NCBI GenBank assembly: GCA_030447785.1
Contig: JAUJOF010000006.1
Location: 1-64,000 of the forward strand
Length of the DNA stretch: 64,000 nucleotides
Source of the DNA: Solirubrobacteraceae bacterium
Lineage (GTDB): Bacteria; Actinomycetota; Thermoleophilia; Solirubrobacterales; Solirubrobacteraceae
Direction of reading: 5' to 3'
The translations under genes and the position numbers were made by a program. Of the stretch, positions 29,802 through 39,325 are shown piece by piece; positions within the stretch are counted from its first letter, which is position 1, and each line of letters opens with the position of its first letter. Under the pieces are notes generated by a model. It made no database searches, was not told where the DNA came from, and saw only the letters and a program-made list of their open reading frames with translations.

Positions 29802-30418
29802 GTGAGGATCAGAGAACCCCGTTACGCTCCTCTCTTGCGCTCGGCGACGCCGATCGTCCTCGTGACCGGGCCGCCGGCGAGCGGAAAGTCCTTCGTTGCC
29901 GCCCTCGTCGCCGACCGACTCGGCCTTCCGCTCATCGCGAAGGACGCGATCAAGGAGACGCTCTTTGAGACCCTCGGCACAGGCGACGTCGCGTGGTCGC
30001 AGAGGCTCGGACGCGCGACGTTCGCGCTGATGCTGTGGGCGCTGGAGGGACAGCTGAAGGCCCGCCGCCCCGTCGTCGTCGAGGCGAACGTCGCCCCCGA
30101 GGACGCGCGTCCCGCGTTTCGGGCCCTCCACGAGCGCCTGCCGCTGAGGCCGCTCAGCTGCATTGCACGGCGGCCGAGGACATGCTGCTGGCGCGGTACG
30201 CCGCAAGGGCCGGCTCCCGCCATCCGGGGCACCTCGACGAGCAGCGGATCGCGGACATCGCGTCCGCTGTGTCCGCCGGGCGCTATCGACCGCTGGGCCT
30301 CGGCGAGGATCTCGTCGTCGTCGACACGACGTCCTTCGATGACGTTGACGCCGACGCGCTGTCGCAGGCGGCCGCGGAGCACCTGCGAGCCGGCCTGCGC
30401 GAACGCAGCGGCGCTTGA
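29802..30418 (+). pseudogene. AAA/zeta-toxin-like P-loop kinase, frameshifted near 30160
   Basis: VLVTGPPASGKSFVAALVADRLGLPLIAKDAIKETLFETLG in frame 1; HCTAAEDMLLARYAARAGSRHPGHLDEQRIADIASAV...LVVVDTTSFDDVD in another frame. Confidence 0.65.
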
Positions 30419-30454
30419 CAGTTGCTTTACAGCCCGCGAGGGCGCTCGCGGAGC

Positions 30455-30830
30455 AGCTTGCGCGTCCTGGTCGTAGAAGATGAGGCGGGCCTCGCGGGAG
30501 GTCATCGAGCGTCGGCTGCGCCGCGAAAGGTTGGCCGTCGATCTCGCCCACGCCGGCCGCGCCGCCGTGCTGAAGGCGGTCGTCGTCGACTACGACGCGG
30601 TCGTCCTCGCACGAGCGGATCGCGCTCGACGGACCGCGCGACGAGCTCAAGGCGCTGGCCGACACCTTCGACTCCATGCTCGCCCGCCTCGACACGACCC
30701 TTCGCCAGCCACCGCCGGTTCGTCGCCAGTGCCTCCCATGAGCTGTGCACGCCGCTTGCGATCATCCGCGCCGAGCTCGAGAAGCTCGAGGAGAGCGGCC
30801 CGCTTCGCTTCCTCAAGGCCCATCTGTGGT
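30455..30830 (+). pseudogene. degraded two-component gene remnants (receiver N-terminus joined to HAMP/HisKA fragment)
   Basis: LRVLVVEDEAGLA; VIERRLRRERLAVDLAHAGRAAVLKAVVVDYDAVVLA; LDGPRDELKALADTFDSMLARLD; RRFVASASHELCTPLAIIRAELEKLEESG, scattered over different frames. Confidence 0.6.
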
Positions 30831-31065
30831 GGGCTTCGCGTGCCGGCGCCGAGCGCGATCGCTATGCACGACCCGACCACCACCACCGGCCTCGAGGGGC
30901 TGCGCATCTACAAGGGCGACGAGCTCGTCTTCGATCGATTGGATCGCTTCAGGCACCCGGCCGTTGGCGTGAGGCGGGCTCCCGGCCCGCGACGGTCACT
31001 CTACGCGCGGACGTTGGGCTAACAGCACTTCTCACGGCTGTCGTGAGGATCATTACCGTGGGCAC

Positions 31066-31600
31066 ATGCAGTCACAGGAGCGCCCCATCGCCGTCGTGTT
31101 CGACCTCCTGTACACCTGGTACACCCGGGCACATACCCCGGCGGTGTCGGTCGGATGGAGTGGCTCGCGCAAGTCCTCGGGGTCGGTGTCGAGTCGCTCA
31201 AACAGCGCTGGCGTTCGTTCGAGCCGGTTCTAGAGGCCGGTCGGGCACCGGGCGGAGCCACCGAAGACGGGCCGGAGTTGGCATGGGTCCGGCAAGTCGC
31301 CGCTGAACTTCGCGTCACCGTCTCCGACGACGTCTTGGCGTTTATCGAGCACGACTGGGACCTGACACAAAGAGCCGCGCTGCTCAACCCGCCAGCATCC
31401 TCGCTTGACACGCTCCGCGTGCTTCGCGAGCGCGGGTTCCGACTTGGGTTGTTGAGCAACACGCACGCGCTGGAGTTGCGTGCCTGGGACCACTCGCCGC
31501 TGGCTTCCCATTTCGACGCCGTCGTCCTGTCGCACGAAGTGGATGCCTGCAATCCGGACCCCGTGGCGTACGCAAGCGTCCTCGCACAACTTGACGCTCC
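31066..31600 (+). pseudogene. HAD family hydrolase, N-terminally frameshifted and C-terminally truncated
   Basis: PIAVVFDLLYT then LVHPGTYPGGVGRMEWLAQVLGV in next frame; LRERGFRLGLLSNTH, VVLSHEVDACNPDPVAYASVL; homology ends near 31600. Confidence 0.65.
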
Positions 31601-31769
31601 AGGCGAGCAGCCAGCAAAGGGGGATCAAGAGGAGCCCCCAAGGCCAGTCCGCGAGAACCGCGAAGAGTGGCCCCAGAGGAACCAAGACGAGCGCGAACTT
31701 CTTCTTCGACCTCGCCCGGTCCCGCACCAAATCCTGTTTCAGCCCACAGTCGACTCTGTATTAAAGGCT

Positions 31770-32267
31770 TCAGGGAGCACGAAAGGCCGAGCAGTCGACC
31801 TCGCGGATGCGGGGCGCGCCCGCGTCGCACCGCGCGTCGCGCAGGCTGGTGACCACCCAACCGCCGTCCGAACGACGGCTCAGCGGGACACCAAGGCCCA
31901 CAGCACCGTTCTCACACCGCGCGCGGATGTCCGCCAGCACCTTGCGGTTGCCGGCCTCGTCGCGCCAACGCTCGACCTTGACGTCGACCGCCGGGCACCC
32001 GCCCCACGGAGCTGGCTTGGGGATGTTCTGATACTGCCCGCGCAAGTCCGCGGCGACGGCTGGCGCGGTGACATCCTGCAGACGCGCCCAATCTCCTGGA
32101 CGAAGCTGCCCGACCTGATGCTCACCGAAGTACAGCTGCGCGAAGGTGCTTGCGGCCGAACGCGCCCGTTTCGGGGGATCCCCCTGGTTTGAAGGAGTAC
32201 TCCCTGCGCCGCATCCGGCGATGGACCCCAGAAGCAGGGCAAGCGCCCAGGAAGCTGACAATCTCAT
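31770..32267 (-). CDS. putative lipoprotein
   Basis: MRLSASWALALLLGSIAGCGAG signal peptide with lipobox; conserved-looking 165-aa ORF of unknown function. Confidence 0.6.
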   Translation of the reverse strand: MRLSASWALALLLGSIAGCGAGSTPSNQGDPPKRARSAASTFAQLYFGEHQVGQLRPGDWARLQDVTAPAVAADLRGQYQNIPKPAPWGGCPAVDVKVERWRDEAGNRKVLADIRARCENGAVGLGVPLSRRSDGGWVVTSLRDARCDAGAPRIREVDCSAFRAP

Positions 32268-32706
32268 CGGATACCCATCAGCCTGTTGTAGCCGAAGAGA
32301 AGGCGAACGGCGCTGATCGGCGTACTGACTTGCGGTCGGCGCCGGGCAACCCCCGAGGCTGCACGACCAAGCGTCCGTAAGCGCAAACCCCCCTGGAAAG
32401 GGCGCTGGCGCCGACCGCCTTGAGCGTCGGGCCGCGGGGTGTCCGTAAGCCCCGCCCGGTGAAATGCCCGGTGAGGGGGCCCTATCCGTACGCTGGGCCG
32501 GAGACCAGGCAGAGCCGACATCGGTCAAGCTCTTGGAGCAAGGCGTGATCCTGGGATGAACCGGCTCCGGGCGTCAGCGCGGTGCGGTGACCGGCCTCGG
32601 TTCCCCGCGCAGACGATGCGCCGGGATAGGCAGCCACCCACCGGCCACGTGCCGGATGCGCGAGGCAGGACAACCCTCGCCCCCGTCGAACGGCGCAGGC
32701 AGCGAG

Positions 32707-35277
32707 ATGCCCCCTGCCCGCGCCAAGGCCGCCAAGCGCAAGCCCCCCGCCCGGGCCCGGCGCGCCGGCCTGCGCGCGCACCTGCCGGTGCTCGAGCAGC
32801 GCCACCTCGACGTGATCGGGCTGGGCCTGGTGTGCATCGGGGTCTTCCTGGCCTTCCCCCTCTATCTCGGGTGGGACGGGGGTGCCTTGGGCGAAGCGGT
32901 GGTCGACGGCCTGGCGTCCCTGGCGGGAGTGGTCGGCCATGCGGCGCCCGTCGCGCTGGTGCTGGCGGGTGCCCTGATCGTGCTGCGCCCCGTGCTGCCC
33001 AGCGCCCGCCCGGTGCGAGCTGGAGCGCTGTGCCTGTTCGCGGCGGCCACGCTCGCCCTGGCCGCGGGCACGCTCGGGCTCGGGCCGGACGGCCAGCGCC
33101 CGGGCTTCTTCGTGCCCGGCTTCTTCGAGCAGCGCGGCGGGGCGGTGGGAGAGGCCCTCTTCTGGACCTCGAGCACCCTGCTGTCGACCGTCGGCGCGCA
33201 CATCCTCGCGCTCTTCCTCTTCTGCGCCGCGACGCTGCTGCTCACGGGAGCCACGATCGCCGGCGTGATGCGCAGCACGGGCAGCGGCCTGGCCGACACC
33301 ACCCGCGCGCTGCGCGCACCGCTGGTTGAGCGTCGCGCGCGAGGCGAGCCGGAGCGAACCGGCGGGGAGGAGCATGCCGCGCAGCAGGAGGCGGTCGCGC
33401 CGCTCGCCCCACGACCCTTGGTGCCGCCTGAGCCCGAAGACCAGGAGCCCATCGTGCGCGCGACCCACGTCGAGGCACCCTCCCTCGACGGCGCGGTGCG
33501 CTACCCCGACCTGTTCGGGGAGGATCGGAGCATCGCCCCCGCTGAGCGCGGGGAATCGTCCGATCACCCGCCCGCACCCGAGGAGGAGCTCCCCCCGGAC
33601 GCGGAGGAGGAGGCGCCGGCGGACCGCGCCGAGCCCGAGCCCGACCCCGCCGAAGAGCCCACCGCCGTGGTGCGCGCCGAGGACCTCACCCCGCAGGGGC
33701 GCCTGCGCGCCTCGGTCACCGACGACCCGACCTTCCAGTGGAGGCTGCCCGCGCCGCGGCGGGTGCTCACCCGCTCCACCGCCGAGCAGGCGCGCCCGGA
33801 CACCCACGGCCAGCAGCAGACCGCCGCCGCGCTGGTCGAGGCGCTGGGTCACTTCGGAGTGGAGGCCAAGGTGGTGGGCACCGTCGCGGGCCCCCACATC
33901 ACGCGCTACGAGCTGCGCCTCGCGCCCGGGATCAAGATGAGCAAGGTCGCCCAGCTCAAGGACGACCTGGCCTACGCCCTGGCGGCGGTCGACATCCGCA
34001 TCCTCGCGCCGATCCCCGGCAAGACCGCGGTGGGCATCGAGGTGCCCAATCAGCGCCGGCGCATCGTCCACCTCGGCGACGTCTTCCAGGATCCCCCCGA
34101 GGGCTGGTCGCCGCTGACCGTCTGGCTGGGCAAGGACGTGGCCGGCAAGGCCATCGGCGCCGACCTGGCCAAGATGCCCCACCTGCTGGTGGCAGGCACC
34201 ACGGGCGCGGGCAAGTCGGGGGCGGTCAACGCGATGCTCTCCAGCCTCCTGCTGCGCGCCACCCCCCACGATGTGCGCCTCGTGCTGGTCGACCCCAAGC
34301 AGGTCGAGCTCAACCACTACGAGGCCATCCCCCACCTGCTCACCCCGGTCATCACCTCCCCGCGCAAGGCGGCCAACGCGCTGGCCAACCTCGTCAGGGA
34401 GATGGAGGACCGCTACGGCGCGATGGCGCTGGCCAAGACACGCTCCCTGCCCGAGCTCAACCGCGCGCGCGGCGAGCGCGGCCAGGCCCCACTGCCCTAC
34501 GTGCTGTGCATCATCGACGAGCTGGCCGACCTGATGATGGTCGCGCCCGCCGACGTGGAGGACTCGATCATCCGCCTGGCCCAGAAGGCACGGGCGGTGG
34601 GCATCCACCTCGTGCTGGCCACCCAGTCCCCGCGCGTGGATGTCATCACGGGCATGATCAAGGCCAACGTCCCCTCGCGGATCGCCTTCGCGGTGTCCTC
34701 CCAGACCGATTCGCGCGTGATCCTCGACCAGAACGGTGCGGAGAGCCTGCTGGGCCAGGGGGACATGCTCTTCGCACCCGTGGGCTCCAGCCGCCTGCAG
34801 CGCATCCAGGGCGCCTTCATCGACGAGGGGCAGATCGCCCAGCTCACGGACTTCTGGCGCCGCCAGGGCGAGCCGGAGCTGCGCGAGGAACTGCTCGACG
34901 AGGTCGAGGAGGAAGAGGCGAGCTCCTCCGAGGGCGGCGACGACGGCTTCGATCCCGACGAGGACCCGCTGCTGCCCGACGCGATCCGCCTGGTGGCCGA
35001 GATGCAGACCGCCTCCACCTCCATGCTCCAGCGCCGCCTGCGCCTGGGCTACACGCGGGCGGGCCGGCTGATCGACATGCTCGAGCGCCGCGGGGTCATC
35101 TCCGGCTACGAGGGCTCCAAGCCCCGCCAGGTCCTGGTGACCGAGGGCGACGTGGAGCACGTCGTGGCCGCGCTGGGCGCCCGCGAGGAACCCGTGGGCG
35201 CCGCACCGGACGGGCCCGCCCCGCCGCCCATGGACGACGACGAGGAGGCCGTCGCCATCGAGGCGGAGCCCCGCTGA
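32707..35277 (+). CDS. ftsK: DNA translocase FtsK/SpoIIIE
   Basis: four-TM N-terminus; PHLLVAGTTGAGKSGAVNAML Walker A, LPYVLCIIDELADLMMVAP, gamma domain STSMLQRRLRLGYTRAGRLIDMLE. Confidence 0.95.
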   Translation: MPPARAKAAKRKPPARARRAGLRAHLPVLEQRHLDVIGLGLVCIGVFLAFPLYLGWDGGALGEAVVDGLASLAGVVGHAAPVALVLAGALIVLRPVLPSARPVRAGALCLFAAATLALAAGTLGLGPDGQRPGFFVPGFFEQRGGAVGEALFWTSSTLLSTVGAHILALFLFCAATLLLTGATIAGVMRSTGSGLADTTRALRAPLVERRARGEPERTGGEEHAAQQEAVAPLAPRPLVPPEPEDQEPIVRATHVEAPSLDGAVRYPDLFGEDRSIAPAERGESSDHPPAPEEELPPDAEEEAPADRAEPEPDPAEEPTAVVRAEDLTPQGRLRASVTDDPTFQWRLPAPRRVLTRSTAEQARPDTHGQQQTAAALVEALGHFGVEAKVVGTVAGPHITRYELRLAPGIKMSKVAQLKDDLAYALAAVDIRILAPIPGKTAVGIEVPNQRRRIVHLGDVFQDPPEGWSPLTVWLGKDVAGKAIGADLAKMPHLLVAGTTGAGKSGAVNAMLSSLLLRATPHDVRLVLVDPKQVELNHYEAIPHLLTPVITSPRKAANALANLVREMEDRYGAMALAKTRSLPELNRARGERGQAPLPYVLCIIDELADLMMVAPADVEDSIIRLAQKARAVGIHLVLATQSPRVDVITGMIKANVPSRIAFAVSSQTDSRVILDQNGAESLLGQGDMLFAPVGSSRLQRIQGAFIDEGQIAQLTDFWRRQGEPELREELLDEVEEEEASSSEGGDDGFDPDEDPLLPDAIRLVAEMQTASTSMLQRRLRLGYTRAGRLIDMLERRGVISGYEGSKPRQVLVTEGDVEHVVAALGAREEPVGAAPDGPAPPPMDDDEEAVAIEAEPR

Positions 35278-35298
35278 CGAGCACTAACCTCCCCGCTC

Positions 35299-36108
35299 AT
35301 GGCCGACATCGGGCCCACTCTGCGGGAGGCGCGCATGCGCGCGCGGATGGACATCAGCGAACTGGAGGCCCAGACGAAGATCCGCGCCAAGTACCTGCGC
35401 GCGCTGGAGAACGAGGAGTGGGACCTCCTACCGGGGCCGACCTATGTCAAGACCTTCCTGCGCACTTACGCCGAGGCCCTGGGGCTGGACGCCAAGATGC
35501 TCGTCGAGCAGTACAAGCTGCGCTTCGAGCGCCTGTCGGACCTCGAGCGCCAGCCCATCGCTCCCAGCACCGCCCGCACCCAGCCCCGGCGCCGGGCGCC
35601 GGTTCCTCCCCGGGGGCTGGTGATAGGCGCGGTCGTGGTGGCGCTGATCGCGGCGCTGTGGGCGCTGGGCCAGAGCACGGGCGACAACGCGGACACCACG
35701 GCGGAGACCGCCCCCCCGCCGACGGCCACCGAGGAGGGCTCGGGCGAAAGCTCGGAGGAGTCCCGGGGCTCTGATGACGAGGACGGCGGCGGCTCCTCCG
35801 GCGGCGGCGAGGAGGCCGACGACCGCCCCGAGAAGCTTCGCCTGCGCATCGAGGCCACCGGGCCCACGCCCGTGTACGTGTGCCTGGCCGACGACGACGG
35901 CATCCTCGTGCGCGGCGAGCAGCTGGCACCCGGCGACCGGACCGACACCTTCAGGGCCGAACGCTTTCGCCTCGACCTGGGCAACAACCTCGCGGAGCTG
36001 ATCATCAACGGGAAGCGCCGCGCGGTGTCGCCGGGCACCTCGCTGGAGATCACCCGGGGCTCGGGCCGCCAGCGGCTGGCGGAGGGCTCCGTGCCCGACT
36101 GCTCGTGA
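35299..36108 (+). CDS. RodZ-like protein (HTH_25 N-terminus, TM, DUF4115 C-terminus)
   Basis: [80 protein letters not shown]. Confidence 0.88.
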   Translation: MADIGPTLREARMRARMDISELEAQTKIRAKYLRALENEEWDLLPGPTYVKTFLRTYAEALGLDAKMLVEQYKLRFERLSDLERQPIAPSTARTQPRRRAPVPPRGLVIGAVVVALIAALWALGQSTGDNADTTAETAPPPTATEEGSGESSEESRGSDDEDGGGSSGGGEEADDRPEKLRLRIEATGPTPVYVCLADDDGILVRGEQLAPGDRTDTFRAERFRLDLGNNLAELIINGKRRAVSPGTSLEITRGSGRQRLAEGSVPDCS

Positions 36109-36139
36109 GGGTGCGACGGCCCGGCGAGGGCGTGGACTG

Positions 36140-37441
36140 ATGGCGGCGCGCGCAGGGATCGTCGTCACCGGCACCGAGGTCCTGGCCGGGCGGGTGAGCG
36201 ACCGCAACGGCCCGTGGCTGGCCGACCGCCTGCTCGAGCTGGGCATGGACCTCGCCCACCTGGGGATCGTCGGCGACCGTCCTGAGGACCTGCTCGCGCT
36301 GCTGCGCTTCCAGGCCGCCGAAGGGGTGGACCTGATCGTCACGAGCGGCGGACTGGGGCCCACCGCCGACGACGTGACCGCGGCGCTGGTCGCGCGCTTC
36401 CAGGGGCGCGAGCTGGTCCTCGACGAGGCGCTGGAGGAGCGCATCGCCCAGATCCTGCGCTCGCTGACCTCGCGGTTCCCCGGCCTCGACATGGACGCGG
36501 TGCGTGCGGGCAATCGCAAGCAGGCCATGGTTCCCGAGGGGGCCACGGTGCTGGAGCCGGTGGGCACGGCACCGGGACTGGTGGTGCCCCCCGGCGACGG
36601 GAGGGTCGGGCCGACCGTGGTGGTGCTGCCGGGACCGCCGCGCGAGCTGCAGCCCATGTGGCGCGATGCGCTGGGCCAGGAGGCCTTTCGCGCCGCCGTG
36701 GCCGGCGCCGACGAGCTGCGCGAGCGGATGCTGCGCCTGTTCGGGATCCCCGAATCGGAGATCGCCGAGACGCTGCGTCGTGCCCAAACGGCCGGCGTCG
36801 AGCTCGACCGCCTCGAGGTCACCACTTGCCTGCGCCGCGGGGAGGTGGAGGTGGTCACCCGCTATCCGGCCTCGGAGCAGGCGGTCTACGACGCGTTCGC
36901 GGACGTGGTGCGCGACCGTCACGCCGACACGCTGTTCTCCCAGGACGGCAGCTCGCTCGACGACCAGGTGCTGGGCGCGCTGCGCGGCCCGCCACGGCGC
37001 ACGGTCGCCGTGGCCGAGTCGTGCACGGGCGGCCTGGTCGCCGCCCGGCTGACCGAGCAGCCGGGCTCCTCGGACGTGGTGGTCGGCGGCGTGGTCGTCT
37101 ACGCCGACGAGGCCAAGACTGCGCTGGTGGGCGTGGACCCGGAGGTGATCGCCCGCTGCGGCGCGGTCTCCGGGGAGGTCGCGCTCGCCCTGGCCCGGGG
37201 CGCGATCGCGCGCTTCGATGCCGGCGCGGGGATCGGCGTGACCGGCGTGGCCGGGCCGGGCGGGGGCAGCGAGGACAAGCCCGTGGGCACCGTCTGGCTG
37301 TGCGCCGCCCTGCGCGCCGGCGGGGCGCTGACCCGCCGCGTGCAGCTCCCGGGCGAGCGGGCCGACGTCCGCGACCGCTCGACGACCGTCGCGCTGCATC
37401 TGCTGCGCCGGGTGCTGGCCGGGGAGAGCGACAGGGCGTGA
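36140..37441 (+). CDS. cinA: CinA family nicotinamide-nucleotide amidase/competence-damage protein
   Basis: [72 protein letters not shown]. Confidence 0.93.
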   Translation: MAARAGIVVTGTEVLAGRVSDRNGPWLADRLLELGMDLAHLGIVGDRPEDLLALLRFQAAEGVDLIVTSGGLGPTADDVTAALVARFQGRELVLDEALEERIAQILRSLTSRFPGLDMDAVRAGNRKQAMVPEGATVLEPVGTAPGLVVPPGDGRVGPTVVVLPGPPRELQPMWRDALGQEAFRAAVAGADELRERMLRLFGIPESEIAETLRRAQTAGVELDRLEVTTCLRRGEVEVVTRYPASEQAVYDAFADVVRDRHADTLFSQDGSSLDDQVLGALRGPPRRTVAVAESCTGGLVAARLTEQPGSSDVVVGGVVVYADEAKTALVGVDPEVIARCGAVSGEVALALARGAIARFDAGAGIGVTGVAGPGGGSEDKPVGTVWLCAALRAGGALTRRVQLPGERADVRDRSTTVALHLLRRVLAGESDRA

Positions 37442-38076
37442 CGGGCGGGCCGGGCCCGTCCGGAGAGCGTGCCTCGCGCGGCGAGGGAATCCATCCTCCC
37501 CGCGCGCGCCTCTTCGCCGCCGTCGACCTGCCCGCCGACGTGCGCGCCTCGCTGGCGGCGTGGGGACGGTCGGCGGTCGGCGCGGCCGGCGACACGCTGC
37601 GAGCGGTGTCCGAGGCCAACCTGCACCTCACGCTCGCCTTCCTGGGCGCCCGCGAGGAGGAGCAGGCCGAGGCCATCGGCGCGCTCGTCACCGCCTGCGC
37701 GACGCCGGCCGGCCCGCTCTCGCTGGGGGACGCGCTGTGGCTCCCGCCGCGCCGGCCGGGTGTGCTCACCGTCGCCGTGAACGAGGAGGAGGGCGGCGCG
37801 CTGGGATGGTTGCAGCGGGCGGTGGTGGAGGCGCTGGTGGCCGGAGCGGCCTTCGAGCCCGAGACGCGCCCCTTCCGCGCGCACGTGACAGTCGCCCGCG
37901 TGCGCGCGCGTCAGCGACCCCGGGAGGTCGCGCTCCCCGCCCCGCCGAAGGCGACCTTCCGCCCACCCTCGCTCACCCTCTACCGCTCGCGCACCGGCCC
38001 GGGCGGCGCGCGCTACGAGCCGCTGGCGCGGGTCTCGCTCGCGGACCGTCCGTCTGTTCGCCGGTCAGATGGGTAA
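37438..38076 (+). CDS. thpR: RNA 2',3'-cyclic phosphodiesterase (2H family)
   Basis: [22 protein letters not shown] (HxT), [11 protein letters not shown] (HxT); GTGA overlap with cinA. Confidence 0.88.
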   Translation: MTGGPGPSGERASRGEGIHPPRARLFAAVDLPADVRASLAAWGRSAVGAAGDTLRAVSEANLHLTLAFLGAREEEQAEAIGALVTACATPAGPLSLGDALWLPPRRPGVLTVAVNEEEGGALGWLQRAVVEALVAGAAFEPETRPFRAHVTVARVRARQRPREVALPAPPKATFRPPSLTLYRSRTGPGGARYEPLARVSLADRPSVRRSDG

Positions 38077-38112
38077 CATCGCGCCATCTTTGGTCCTCGG
38101 GAGGGATGCTTC

Positions 38113-38730
38113 ATGCGGCAAGGCGGGATCCGACGGAACGTGCTGGGACTCGCGGCCGCGGGAGCGGCGGCGATCGGCCTTGGTGCCTGCGGCGGCGGCG
38201 GCTCGGCCATGCAGATGCCGCCCCCGCCGGATCCGGTGATGATGGCCCTGCAGGCGCCCGGCGTGCGCACCGTGGTGGTCCCACGTCAGTCCGACGACCT
38301 CACCGTCGTCGTCCCACCGTGCGGCCTCTCCCAGCTCGACCAGGAGACCACCGAGACCCCGCCGGGCTCCAACAAGGTCGTCGTTCCCAAGAGCTCGCTC
38401 GACCAGACCATCGCCGTGCAGCCCTGCATGCAGGGCGTTCAGAACGTCGGGCAGGCCAGCACCGTGCTGCTTAGCCCGGGCAGCTCGCAGTCACCGGGAG
38501 GCCAGCAGAGCGGTCAGACCCAGAACCAGCTCCTGCTGCCCGAGGACAGCAACATCGAGCGGCTCATCGTGCCGCCGTGCCTGGTCATCATGGCCAGCTC
38601 GAGCAGCTCGAGCAGCTCGGGCGGTCAACCGGGGGCTACCGACCAGGCCCTTCCCAGCTCCGGCGACGGGGGCACGGTCGTGGCGCCGCCCTGCCAGGTG
38701 TCGATGACCAGCAGCAGCAGCGGCGGCTAG
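38113..38730 (+). CDS. secreted lipoprotein with repeated VPPC motifs (unknown family)
   Basis: lipobox IGLGACGGG; repeats RTVVVPRQSDDLTVVVPPC, NKVVVPKSSLDQTIAVQPC, NQLLLPEDSNIERLIVPPC, GGTVVAPPC; SD GGGAGGGA. Confidence 0.7.
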   Translation: MRQGGIRRNVLGLAAAGAAAIGLGACGGGGSAMQMPPPPDPVMMALQAPGVRTVVVPRQSDDLTVVVPPCGLSQLDQETTETPPGSNKVVVPKSSLDQTIAVQPCMQGVQNVGQASTVLLSPGSSQSPGGQQSGQTQNQLLLPEDSNIERLIVPPCLVIMASSSSSSSSGGQPGATDQALPSSGDGGTVVAPPCQVSMTSSSSGG

Positions 38731-38740
38731 GGCGCGCCCC

Positions 38741-39304
38741 GTGGTGACCAACCGGGTGCCCTGGGTCGTCGGGGGAAGCCTCATCGTGCTCTTCGTGCTC
38801 GGCGCCCTCGTGTTCGGGAGCGGAAGCGGAGAGGAGATGGCGATGCCCGACCCGGCCTCCCTGCCCGAGAGCGCCCGCGCGGTGAAGCTGCCCGGGGAGC
38901 GGGCGTACACGGTGGTCGTGCCGCCGTGCGGCACGCAGGCCGAGGCGACGGTCCAGGACGCCGAGCGCGACCAGGCCACTCCGGGAGCGACCCGGCTCAC
39001 CGCGCCCGCCGGCGAGGGGGTCACCACCGTGCTGGTGCCCCACTGCCAACCCGGGACGGGAGCCACCAACGCCGGGGGCGACCTTCCCTCCGCCGCCTTC
39101 GTGCTGGCCGGGGACGAGCGCGCCGGAGAGGCGCAGGGCACCCTCAGCACGGACGGCGCCATCGCCCGCTCCCAGGTGCTCCTGCCCGCCGGCTCCGAGG
39201 TGGAGACGGTCGTGGTACCACCCTGCCAACGGTCCACCGCCGGCGGCGACGTGGTGCTCGACGCCGAGGAGGGCTCCGACACCGCCGTGGCACCCTCCTG
39301 CTAG
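38741..39304 (+). CDS. membrane-anchored protein with repeated VPPC motifs, apparent paralogue of 38113..38730
   Basis: single N-terminal TM; RAVKLPGERAYTVVVPPC, TRLTAPAGEGVTTVLVPHC, SQVLLPAGSEVETVVVPPC, SDTAVAPSC-stop. Confidence 0.7.
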   Translation: MVTNRVPWVVGGSLIVLFVLGALVFGSGSGEEMAMPDPASLPESARAVKLPGERAYTVVVPPCGTQAEATVQDAERDQATPGATRLTAPAGEGVTTVLVPHCQPGTGATNAGGDLPSAAFVLAGDERAGEAQGTLSTDGAIARSQVLLPAGSEVETVVVPPCQRSTAGGDVVLDAEEGSDTAVAPSC

Positions 39305-39325
39305 GCCGGGGCCACCAGCGACCTC

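Noticed and set aside
38593-38625. AGCTCGAGC microsatellite-like repeats
   Set aside because: Encodes a Ser-rich spacer in the VPPC lipoprotein; interesting only as part of that protein.
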